Origin: JAGLTZ01 sp023135015
Lineage (GTDB): Bacteria; Blakebacterota; Blakebacteria; Blakebacterales; Blakebacteraceae
DNA: 6,342 bases
Assembly (NCBI GenBank): GCA_030631625.1
Contig: DAOVKT010000149.1
Location: 1 to 6,342 of the forward strand
Reading direction: 5' to 3'
Position numbers and translations under genes: made by a program. Within the stretch, counting starts at the first letter, position 1; each line of letters starts with the position of its first letter. The notes below the pieces were generated by a model, which searched no databases, had not been told where the DNA came from, and was given only the letters and a program-made list of their open reading frames with translations. This document shows positions 1 through 5,888 of the stretch, in pieces.

Positions 1-1086
1 CAACCGGCGGATGAAGGACGGCTGGCCGATGCCGAGATATTCGATGTTCAGGAGGAGGATGGGGTTATCATCCACCATGCCGACCGTCCGCTGGAAGTGG
101 GCGTTGAGGTGGATGGAATCATCGACTGGGGGCGACGGTGGGACATCATGCAGCAGCACTCAGGCCAGCACCTGCTCAGCCGGGTTGTGTTGGATGATTT
201 CGAGGCGGTGACCCGGGGTTTCCATCTCGGGCTGGAGGAGTCGACAATAGATCTTTCGAGGGAACTCGATTCAGGGGATCTCTCCCTGGCTCAGACCCGT
301 GCGAACGTCCTTATAGATGCAGATGTGGCCGTGATCTCTCGATTCGTGGACAGGGATGACCGGGCGGTAAAGGCGGCGAGAAAGCCACCGCCGGAGGGAG
401 TGGAGGAGGTCCGTCTTATAGAAATCGAAGGGGTCGATTCCGTACCGTGCGGCGGCACGCACGTGCCTTCAACCTCCAGGATAGGCGGGATTCACATTCT
501 TGCCGGTGGCTGCAGCAGGGTGCACGGGCTGTTCAGGATATCTTTCATCTGCGGTGGGCGGCTCCGCCGCCGGCTCACCTTTCTCGACCGGCTGGCGACC
601 GAGCTATCCCACATGCTTACCACCAGTCCCGACGATTTCCGCGAACGTTTCGAGGACTTCCAGGAACAGAACAAGGATCTGAAGCGTGAGGTCACCGAGC
701 TACGCAGGGCCCTTGTTCCGCTGCGGACGGAAGCGCTGCTCGAGACCGCCGAGTCGATCGGCCCCGGCCGCGTGGTGCTGGCCCGCGTGGATGATCTTCC
801 GCCTGAGACGCTGCCGGCGATCGCTTCAGCCCTGACGGAGCATTCCGATGTGGTTGCCCTGCTGGGGGCGGAGGTGGCCGGTGCCGGCCGCCTCATCTTC
901 GCCCGTGGCGAGGGACTCGATCTCGATATGGGAACGCTTCTGAGCTCAGCGGCCGCCATCCTGGGTGGTGGCGGTGGGGGTGCCCCGCACCATGCCTCGG
1001 GTGGGGGTCCGCAGGGGGAGGCACTGGATACGGCGCTCACGACGGTACTGGAGCAGGTGCGCTCGCTGCTGAAGGAAGGAGCATGA
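1..1086 (+). CDS. Alanyl-tRNA editing protein, AlaX type with C-terminal DHHA1 domain (5' end missing)
   Basis: Predicted trans-editing enzyme that hydrolyses mischarged Ser- or Gly-tRNA(Ala) in the cytoplasm. The frame is open from the first base, which encodes QPADEGRLADAEIF, the tail of the GGQPxDxG motif typical of AlaX proteins; the true start lies upstream, perhaps 35-40 codons away. Zinc/catalytic motifs are visible: HSGQH (HxxxH, His codons at 157 and 169) followed by GFHLG, and CGGTH (CxxxH, Cys codon 448, His codon 460). A charged coiled-coil-like stretch follows (about 640-750), then a DHHA1/C-Ala-type domain with a glycine-rich run (about 964-1012) to the TGA at 1084. An internal GTG at 97 would discard the conserved N-terminal motif, so it is not the start. 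Full-length AlaRS is the main alternative, but QP in the first motif and the total size favour a free-standing editor. Its stop overlaps the next start in ATGA. Confidence 0.88.
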   Translation, partial: QPADEGRLADAEIFDVQEEDGVIIHHADRPLEVGVEVDGIIDWGRRWDIMQQHSGQHLLSRVVLDDFEAVTRGFHLGLEESTIDLSRELDSGDLSLAQTRANVLIDADVAVISRFVDRDDRAVKAARKPPPEGVEEVRLIEIEGVDSVPCGGTHVPSTSRIGGIHILAGGCSRVHGLFRISFICGGRLRRRLTFLDRLATELSHMLTTSPDDFRERFEDFQEQNKDLKREVTELRRALVPLRTEALLETAESIGPGRVVLARVDDLPPETLPAIASALTEHSDVVALLGAEVAGAGRLIFARGEGLDLDMGTLLSSAAAILGGGGGGAPHHASGGGPQGEALDTALTTVLEQVRSLLKEGA

Positions 1087-1226
1087 CGAGGTCCATCCTC
1101 TCCATCGATCCCGCGCAGTTCGAAGTTCTCACCTTTGATTGTTACGGCACATTGATCGACTGGGAAGCGGGGATCTACGACGCGCTCCGGCCCACGCACT
1201 ACCTCACTGCGTGGTACCCGATCTGA
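1083..1226 (+). pseudogene. Truncated HAD-superfamily (haloacid dehalogenase type II-like) hydrolase remnant
   Basis: This 47-codon frame starts at an ATG overlapping the stop of the AlaX gene (ATGA), an arrangement typical of translationally coupled genes. Residues 13-37 contain FDCYGTLIDWEAGI, the hallmark motif I of HAD hydrolases, with nucleophile Asp19 in DxYGT followed by the LIDWE cap entry seen in type II haloacid dehalogenase-like proteins. Family members are usually over 200 residues and need motifs II-IV (Thr/Ser, Lys, acidic pair), all absent here. After about Pro37 the sequence (THYLTAWYPI) no longer resembles the family and ends at TGA 1224-1226. I infer a gene cut by deletion or insertion. 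No continuation is recognisable downstream: one frame is open from 1259 to a TAA at 1322-1324 but carries no HAD motif I can identify. The remnant could still be translated as a short peptide, but it should have no hydrolase activity. Confidence 0.75.
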
Positions 1227-1272
1227 ACACACTTGTGTCCCATATGGTACAGACCTAGGTTAATTGCTTAGG
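1227..1272. repeat. Cluster of short inverted repeats at the truncation junction
   Basis: Three short symmetric elements lie in 46 bases: ACACA-ct-TGTGT (1227-1238), CATATG (1241-1246) and CCTAGG (1254-1259). The CCTA at 1254 can also pair with TAGG at 1269-1272. TGGTAC occurs at 1212 and again at 1245, 33 bases apart. Each is individually short enough to occur by chance. Their clustering immediately after the point where HAD homology stops is what makes them worth marking. They might be a relic of a mobile-element end or an operator; no transposase coding is present in the window. Confidence 0.35.
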
Positions 1273-1337
1273 ATCCGCGCCGCAGGAGATCAAAGCGCTC
1301 CGAGGGGGTGTGACGTTGGAGTAATGATGACCGGGAT

Positions 1338-1341
1338 GGAG
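1338..1341 (+). promoter_or_regulatory. Ribosome binding site of the histidine kinase
   Basis: GGAG followed by five bases (AGAGA) precedes the ATG at 1347. ATGs at 1324, 1327 and 1336 are in another frame, so this site fixes the kinase start. The placement also leaves a short positively charged N-terminus before the first membrane helix, as expected. Confidence 0.6.
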
Positions 1342-1346
1342 AGAGA

Positions 1347-2759
1347 ATGAGACGGGTGTCAGCGAAACGCCTGAGGGGGACGGGTTGGGTTCCGCTCCTC
1401 TTCGTTGTCAGCGCGCTGGCTCTTGTGGCGCTGGCCAACTGGTGGATCTACAACCGGATCGAGGAGGCTCTAGACGAGAACCTGGGAAGCCGCCTCAAAT
1501 CAGTGGTCCGTGTGCTGCTGGCTTCCAACACCATCATGGGCGATGTGCTTCTGGGCGATGGGGGCGGTTTCGACAAAACCGCACTGGGGCTTATCGATGA
1601 GGTACTGAGGCAGATTGAGCGGGAGAACGATCTCGACGCCATACTGCTTCTGGATCCGGTCGACTATCAGGTCGGCTACTCCTCCAGTGAGCTGTATATC
1701 GTCGGTGGGCCATACTCCCGTCTCGAGACGCACGGAGAGGCAATACTCGAGGCCGTCACCGAGCGGACGGTCACCGTTTCGCATACTATCATGTTCGGCT
1801 CTCTATATCTGAAGAGCGGTTTCGCTCCGATAATGACTCTGCTCGGGGACGAAGAGCTGGTCGGTGTCCTCGTCGTGGAAGCGAGCGCGGATTTTTTCGG
1901 TGTGCTGGCAACGGTGCGCGGTGTGATGGTCAGTGGCACGCTGGCGGCTGCTCTGCTCCTGCTCCTGCTGGTGGCCGCTTATCTCGGACTGCAGCGCCAG
2001 ATCCGGCTGGCACAGCGCGCCCTGGAACGGGAGGACCGGATGACCGCGTTGGGCCGCCTGGCGAGCCAGGTTGCCCACGAGATCCGGAATCCGGCGCAGA
2101 TCATCAAACTGTCTGCCGAGCGGATGGCTAAGTGGGTCGATAGTCAGGGTGGGGGCAGGCGTTGCGAGGATCCCGAACTGGTTGAAATGGTGAGGTACAT
2201 CGAGGAGGAAACGGGACGCCTGCAGGATCTCACAGAGCGCTATCTGACCTACACCAGGCATGGCGAGGTGCAGGTCGGGGATGTGGCGGCTGCCGAGCTG
2301 GTGGAATCGGTGGCGACCGCGATGGAACGGTTGAACCTTCCTGAACGTATCGAACTAAGGGTTGAGGTGGATGAGGGTATACCCCTTGTCTCCTGCGATC
2401 CGAACCTGCTCCGGCAGGCGCTGCTCAACCTGGGCACCAATGCTGTGGAAGCGATGGGTACTGCCGGGACGATGACGGTATTTGCGCGCCTGTACGATCA
2501 CGGGACAGGACACGATTCCAACATCCCTTCAGGCAGTGCCATCCTTTTGGGGGTGGAGGATACCGGCCCGGGTATCCCGGATCGGATCCGGCAGCGGATA
2601 TTCGAACCTCTTTTCAGCACCAGGGAAGACGGAAACGGACTGGGTCTCTACATCGTGGATGGAATCGTTCAGGCACATGGAGGGGAGGTGAGGGTGGAGA
2701 CCCCGGAAGGGGGTGGCAGCCGCATCGTGCTGGTTCTGCCCCTGGCTCCCGTTACCTGA
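1347..2759 (+). CDS. Membrane sensor histidine kinase of a two-component system (NtrB/ZraS-like kinase core)
   Basis: Inner-membrane kinase expected to autophosphorylate and pass phosphate to the adjacent regulator. The 470 residues show a basic N-terminus, TM1 at about 14-34, an extracytoplasmic region at about 35-190, and TM2 at about 191-214 with a Leu-rich core. A short charged linker leads straight into HisKA: HEIRNP puts the phospho-acceptor at His244. The ATP-binding HATPase_c domain has an N box with Asn361/Asn365 (NLGTNAVEA), G1 DTGPGI (405-410), an F box around IFEPLFST (418-425) and G2 GNGLGL (429-434). No HAMP or PAS domain fits between TM2 and HisKA, so signalling probably passes through a direct helical link. 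I do not recognise the sensor domain, and its ligand is unknown; its length would suit a Cache-like fold. It ends 21 bases before the regulator ATG, so the two form a cognate pair. Confidence 0.93.
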   Translation: MRRVSAKRLRGTGWVPLLFVVSALALVALANWWIYNRIEEALDENLGSRLKSVVRVLLASNTIMGDVLLGDGGGFDKTALGLIDEVLRQIERENDLDAILLLDPVDYQVGYSSSELYIVGGPYSRLETHGEAILEAVTERTVTVSHTIMFGSLYLKSGFAPIMTLLGDEELVGVLVVEASADFFGVLATVRGVMVSGTLAAALLLLLLVAAYLGLQRQIRLAQRALEREDRMTALGRLASQVAHEIRNPAQIIKLSAERMAKWVDSQGGGRRCEDPELVEMVRYIEEETGRLQDLTERYLTYTRHGEVQVGDVAAAELVESVATAMERLNLPERIELRVEVDEGIPLVSCDPNLLRQALLNLGTNAVEAMGTAGTMTVFARLYDHGTGHDSNIPSGSAILLGVEDTGPGIPDRIRQRIFEPLFSTREDGNGLGLYIVDGIVQAHGGEVRVETPEGGGSRIVLVLPLAPVT

Positions 2760-2762
2760 TCG

Positions 2763-2769
2763 AGAGGAG
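2763..2769 (+). promoter_or_regulatory. Ribosome binding site of the response regulator
   Basis: AGAGGAG lies just after the kinase stop and 11 bases before the ATG at 2781. The spacing is somewhat long. The start is supported independently because the receiver domain begins immediately with the conserved RILVVDDE sequence. Confidence 0.5.
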
Positions 2770-2780
2770 TCCATCCTGTT

Positions 2781-4154
2781 ATGGCACGAATTCTGGTGGT
2801 AGATGACGAGGCCCGCATGGTGGATCTGATCAGGCGCGAGCTGGAAGACCACGGCTACTCGGTCACCACGGCCGGCGACGGCCCGTCGGCGCTCGAGCTG
2901 ATGGAAAGCGGCGATTTCGATCTGGTCATCACAGACCTGCGGATGCCAGGCATGGACGGGCTCGATTTGCTGAAGCGGGCACGCGAGCGCTTCCCTCGGA
3001 CCGAGATCGTTCTGATGACCGCCTACGCTTCGGCGCAGACGGCGGTCAAAGCGATGAAGGAAGGGGCATACGATTACCTGACCAAGCCGTTCGAGATGGA
3101 CGAGCTGCTGATCATGGTGGAGCGGATCGGTGAGCGGCAGCGGCTAGAGCTGGAAAATATACAGCTGAGGGAGAAGATCGCCGGCGAGGAAGTGTCCCTT
3201 CTGGGAGAATCCACTGTGATGCATCAGACGCTGGATCTGATCGAAAAGGTGGCCGGTCAGGATGCAACGGTTCTGATCCAGGGGGAATCGGGCACCGGCA
3301 AAGAACTCGCCGCTCGGGCCATCCATGAAGCCAGCCATCGATCCGCCGCCCCGCTTGTGGTGGTGAACTGCGCAGCCATTCCCGAGAACCTGCTCGAATC
3401 GGAGCTTTTCGGGCACGAACGGGGAGCCTTTACCGGCGCCGACCGGCGCCGCCTCGGCAGGTTCGAGCTCGCCGACGGCGGAACGATCTTTCTCGACGAG
3501 GTTGCCGAGCTGACCCCTCAGGCGCAGGTGAAGCTGTTGAGGGTGCTGCAGGAGAGATCGCTCGAGCGTCTCGGCGGAAGTGAAACCATACAGGTGGACG
3601 TCCGCATCATAGCCGCTTCCAACCGCGATCTGGAAGAACTTGTTTCGGTTGGACACTTCCGGGAGGACCTCTTTTACCGGTTGAACGTTTTCCCCATCCG
3701 TATGCCTTCGCTGCGTGAGAAGAAAGAAGACATCTCCATTCTTGCCCGCCACTTTGTCGAGCGGCAGCAGAAAGGCAACACCCTGACGCCAGAGGCAGAG
3801 GAGGTATTAAATAGCCACAGCTGGCCCGGTAATGTGCGGGAACTGGAGAACGTCATCGAGCGAGCCAGCATACTGGCGGGCCCGAGGAAGGTAATAGGTC
3901 CGGAGGTGCTGACAACCCTGGCCGGCAGGATAGAAAAGACCGACCGTGCGCAGGTCGATGCCCCACCCCAGACGGATGAGGAAGGAGCGATTACCATCCC
4001 TGACGAAGGGGTGGACCTGGAGGAACTGGAGAAGCAGCACATACTGGGAGCGATCAAGAGGGCGGGAGGGAACAAGACCGAGGCCGCCCACCTGTTGCAC
4101 ATGACCAGGCGTCGCCTTTACTCTCGAATGGCCCATCACAACATCGATTATTAG
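2781..4154 (+). CDS. NtrC-family sigma-54-dependent response regulator (receiver, AAA+, Fis-type HTH)
   Basis: Transcription activator that, once phosphorylated, should oligomerise on upstream DNA sites and use ATP to open sigma-54 promoters. The 457 residues divide cleanly. The receiver is 1-120, with the acidic pocket Asp8/Asp9, phospho-acceptor Asp52 in TDLRMPGMDG, Thr80 and Lys102. A linker helix (about 115-135) follows. The AAA+ domain (about 138-375) has Walker A GESGTGKE (168-175), the sigma-54 contact loop GAFTGA (215-220), Walker B GTIFLDE (234-240), the FREDLFYRL segment with putative arginine fingers (293-301) and sensor II WPGNVREL (348-355). A variable linker (about 380-408) leads to the Fis-type helix-turn-helix (about 413-455, GGNKTEAAHLL then TRRRLYSRM). 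All key residues are intact, so it should be active in sigma-54 transcription. The length is normal for the family. Its target promoters cannot be read from this window. Its stop overlaps the fbp ribosome binding site. Confidence 0.96.
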   Translation: MARILVVDDEARMVDLIRRELEDHGYSVTTAGDGPSALELMESGDFDLVITDLRMPGMDGLDLLKRARERFPRTEIVLMTAYASAQTAVKAMKEGAYDYLTKPFEMDELLIMVERIGERQRLELENIQLREKIAGEEVSLLGESTVMHQTLDLIEKVAGQDATVLIQGESGTGKELAARAIHEASHRSAAPLVVVNCAAIPENLLESELFGHERGAFTGADRRRLGRFELADGGTIFLDEVAELTPQAQVKLLRVLQERSLERLGGSETIQVDVRIIAASNRDLEELVSVGHFREDLFYRLNVFPIRMPSLREKKEDISILARHFVERQQKGNTLTPEAEEVLNSHSWPGNVRELENVIERASILAGPRKVIGPEVLTTLAGRIEKTDRAQVDAPPQTDEEGAITIPDEGVDLEELEKQHILGAIKRAGGNKTEAAHLLHMTRRRLYSRMAHHNIDY

Positions 4155-4158
4155 GAGA
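4153..4158 (+). promoter_or_regulatory. Ribosome binding site of fbp, overlapping the regulator stop codon
   Basis: AGGAGA shares its first two bases with the TAG stop at 4152-4154 and sits six bases before the ATG at 4165. A ribosome ending the regulator would clear or expose this site, which suggests translational coupling. The same layout recurs at the next junction. Confidence 0.7.
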
Positions 4159-4164
4159 ACCGAT

Positions 4165-5184
4165 ATGCCGGACGGTATCGTTACAATCGAAAGACACATA
4201 TACGAGCAGCAGCGACTTTACCCGGAATCGACCGGTGAGTTTTCGGGTCTGCTGTGTGACATCGCTCTGGCTGCCAAGGTGATCTCGCGGGAGGTAAACA
4301 GGGCCGGCCTGGGGGATATCCTGGGCGGGACCGGTACCATCAACATTCAGGGGGAGCGGGTCCTCAAGCTGGATGTATTCGCCCGGGATGTCCTTGTCGA
4401 GTTTCTCCAGCGTAGCGGCAAGGTTTGCGCCATAGCCACGGAGGAGGACGCCGACCTGATCCAGGTACCGCGGGAGCTGGCCAGGGGGAACTACACGGTC
4501 AGCCTTGACCCGCTGGACGGCTCATCAAATGTCGATGCTAATGTCAGCATCGGGACGATCTTCGGCATACAACGAAAGAGCAGCCCGGGAGAGGATGGAA
4601 CCGAATCCGATTTCTGCCGGCCCGGGAGAGAACAGATCTGTGCCGGCTACATTGTATACGGCTCCTCCACCATAATGGTTTATACCGATGGCAATGGCGG
4701 AGTGCACGGTTTCACCCTCGACCCGAGCCTGGGAGAATTCCTCCTCAGCCACACTGGTATCAAGATCCCCGAACGGGGCAGGATCTTCAGCATCAACGAA
4801 GGAAACGAGCGCTGGTGGAAAGACCATACCCGCCGCTATATAGAGCATGTGAAGTCCGAGGGGGATGGGCGGCCCTACTCCAGCCGTTACATCGGAAGCC
4901 TCGTGGCCGACTTCCACCGCAATCTGATATACGGTGGGATCTTCCTCTATCCAGAGGATACCAAAGACCCGAGGAAGCCAAACGGCAAACTTCGCCTGCT
5001 ATACGAGGCGGCGCCGCTCGCATTCGTTGTGGAGGCGGCCGGCGGCAGGGCCACCACCGGATTCGAACCTATTCTCGATATCGAAGCTGAGGAACTACAC
5101 CAGCGGGTTCCCCTTATCCTGGGGAGCAGGCTGGACGTGGAAGATTACGAGGCATTTACAAAAACGGACGCACCGAGCACCTAG
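4165..5184 (+). CDS. fbp: Class I fructose-1,6-bisphosphatase
   Basis: Hydrolyses fructose 1,6-bisphosphate to fructose 6-phosphate, the committed step of gluconeogenesis, in the cytoplasm with Mg2+. Class I hallmarks are clear: GERVLKLDVFARD (63-75), the acidic metal-site segment TEED (92-95), DPLDGSSNVDANVSIGTIFG (115-134) with metal ligands Asp115 and Asp118, NEGNERWW (211-218), SRYIGSLVADFHRNLIYGG (240-258), and the signature KLRLLYEAAP (275-284) with substrate-binding Lys275 and metal ligand Glu281. At 339 residues the length is typical. The start is fixed by a strong ribosome binding site and by the start-proximal conserved region. Ten bases separate it from the regulator gene and ten from the UPF0173 gene, so it is placed mid-operon. 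Allosteric behaviour such as AMP inhibition cannot be predicted from what I see. Confidence 0.97.
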   Translation: MPDGIVTIERHIYEQQRLYPESTGEFSGLLCDIALAAKVISREVNRAGLGDILGGTGTINIQGERVLKLDVFARDVLVEFLQRSGKVCAIATEEDADLIQVPRELARGNYTVSLDPLDGSSNVDANVSIGTIFGIQRKSSPGEDGTESDFCRPGREQICAGYIVYGSSTIMVYTDGNGGVHGFTLDPSLGEFLLSHTGIKIPERGRIFSINEGNERWWKDHTRRYIEHVKSEGDGRPYSSRYIGSLVADFHRNLIYGGIFLYPEDTKDPRKPNGKLRLLYEAAPLAFVVEAAGGRATTGFEPILDIEAEELHQRVPLILGSRLDVEDYEAFTKTDAPST

Positions 5185-5187
5185 GAG
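5183..5187 (+). promoter_or_regulatory. Ribosome binding site that fixes the UPF0173 start, overlapping the fbp stop
   Basis: AGGAG shares bases with the fbp TAG (5182-5184) and lies seven bases before ATG 5195. The frame is open further upstream inside fbp, but this site and the start of family similarity (MITATWHGHGCF) choose 5195. Confidence 0.7.
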
Positions 5188-5194
5188 ACGTACG

Positions 5195-5887
5195 ATGATT
5201 ACTGCAACATGGCACGGACACGGCTGCTTTTCCTTCGATTTCGAAGGGACAAAGGTGATAATAGACCCGTTTCTCTCCGAATCCCCCACTGCCGATATCA
5301 AACCTGATGAAGTCGAGGCTGACTTCATACTGGTCACACACGGGCACGGCGACCACCTGGGTGACACTATTGATATCGCCAAGAGGACAGGCGCGACGGT
5401 TGTGGCACCCTACGAACTGGCATCCTACTGCGGCGCCCAGGGCATCGAAGTTCACCCCATGCATATCGGCGGGGGGTATGATTTCCCATGGGGCAGAGTG
5501 CAGCTCACCATCGCCCATCACGGTTCGGCTCTTATCGGGGAGGATGGTCACTCGATCTATCTCGGCAACCCCTGTGGGTTCCTCCTGAAGGTCCAGGAGA
5601 AGTGCATCTACTTCGCCGGTGATACGGGACTGTTCCTCGATATGAAGCTTATCGGCGACAGGAACCGCCTCGACCTGGCGATTCTGCCGATAGGCGACAA
5701 CTTCACCATGGGGGTGGATGATGCGGTTACTGCCGCGGAATACCTGAAGCCGAAAGTGGTCATACCGATGCACTACGGGACGTGGGAGCTGATCGATGTA
5801 GACCCCCAGGCATTTGCGGACGGGGCGGAGAAGGTCGGTGTCAAGGCGGTGGTGCTGGAGGTGGGGGAAAGCTACACCCTGGAATAG
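5195..5887 (+). CDS. UPF0173-family metal-dependent hydrolase (metallo-beta-lactamase fold, UlaG/YtkL-like)
   Basis: Predicted cytoplasmic metallohydrolase of 230 residues, the usual size for this family. Motifs in order: WHGHGCF (6-12), Asp24 in IIDPF, the metal-binding THGHGDHLGD (48-57: His49, His51, Asp53, His54), His108/His109 in AHHGS, Asp143 in AGDTG, and His193 in PMHYGT. This is a complete two-metal site. The substrate is unknown for most UPF0173 members. Related folds cleave phosphoesters or lactones (UlaG acts on ascorbate-6-phosphate lactone), so a sugar-phosphate-type substrate would suit the fbp neighbour, but that is inference. There is no signal peptide or membrane segment. 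Only one base separates its TAG from the next ATG. Confidence 0.93.
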   Translation: MITATWHGHGCFSFDFEGTKVIIDPFLSESPTADIKPDEVEADFILVTHGHGDHLGDTIDIAKRTGATVVAPYELASYCGAQGIEVHPMHIGGGYDFPWGRVQLTIAHHGSALIGEDGHSIYLGNPCGFLLKVQEKCIYFAGDTGLFLDMKLIGDRNRLDLAILPIGDNFTMGVDDAVTAAEYLKPKVVIPMHYGTWELIDVDPQAFADGAEKVGVKAVVLEVGESYTLE

Positions 5888-5888
5888 G

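Larger units (their letters stand above)
1227..1346. other. Gene-free spacer, AT-richer, with short palindromes; presumed promoter region of the downstream operon
   Basis: This is the only sizeable non-coding stretch in the window. It lies between the HAD remnant and the kinase operon, so a promoter for the operon is expected here. Bases 1227-1272 are noticeably AT-richer than the coding flanks and hold several small palindromes. I see no convincing sigma-70 promoter: TTGTGT at 1233 with a 17-base spacing to TAGGTT at 1256 is a poor match. A partial sigma-54-like match (TGG at 1245, GG at 1258 instead of GC) is weak. No terminator with a T-run was seen. The 3' part (1280-1337) looks like ordinary GC-rich sequence and could include the tail of a lost reading frame ending with TAA at 1322. 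Confidence 0.5.

Noticed and set aside
492..1232. Long minus-strand open frame opposite the AlaX gene
   Set aside because: The product is Ser/Arg/Pro-rich low-complexity sequence mirroring GC-rich codons of the real gene; no domain motifs.
1324..1350. Eight-codon frame (MMTGMERE) whose stop overlaps the kinase start
   Set aside because: The upstream GGAG is only a few bases from the ATG, and the peptide has no regulatory-leader features; chance is the simpler reading.
2782..2797. TGGCACG at the start codon of the response regulator resembling a sigma-54 promoter
   Set aside because: The -12 position reads GG not GC, and it lies within the conserved start of the receiver domain.
3432..3453. 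Tandem copy of ACCGGCGCCG in the regulator gene next to the GAFTGA codons
   Set aside because: The protein here (GAFTGADRRRLGRFE) has the normal family length and pattern, so there is no insertion; the repeat is a by-product of GC-rich codon choice.
3144..3752. Long minus-strand open frame opposite the regulator's AAA+ region
   Set aside because: It lies fully inside a gene with complete conserved motifs; no ribosome binding site or recognisable family.
4934..5194. Upstream in-frame extension of the UPF0173 gene into fbp
   Set aside because: It would overlap fbp by 250 bases, the extension is unlike the family, and ATG 5195 has a good ribosome binding site and matches the family N-terminus.
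5210..5225. Near-perfect sigma-54 -24 element (TGGCACG) with a correctly spaced GC inside the UPF0173 gene
   Set aside because: It encodes the conserved WHGHGC protein motif, so the match is explained by coding constraint; the -12 part has two mismatches (CGGCT) and no gene start follows.
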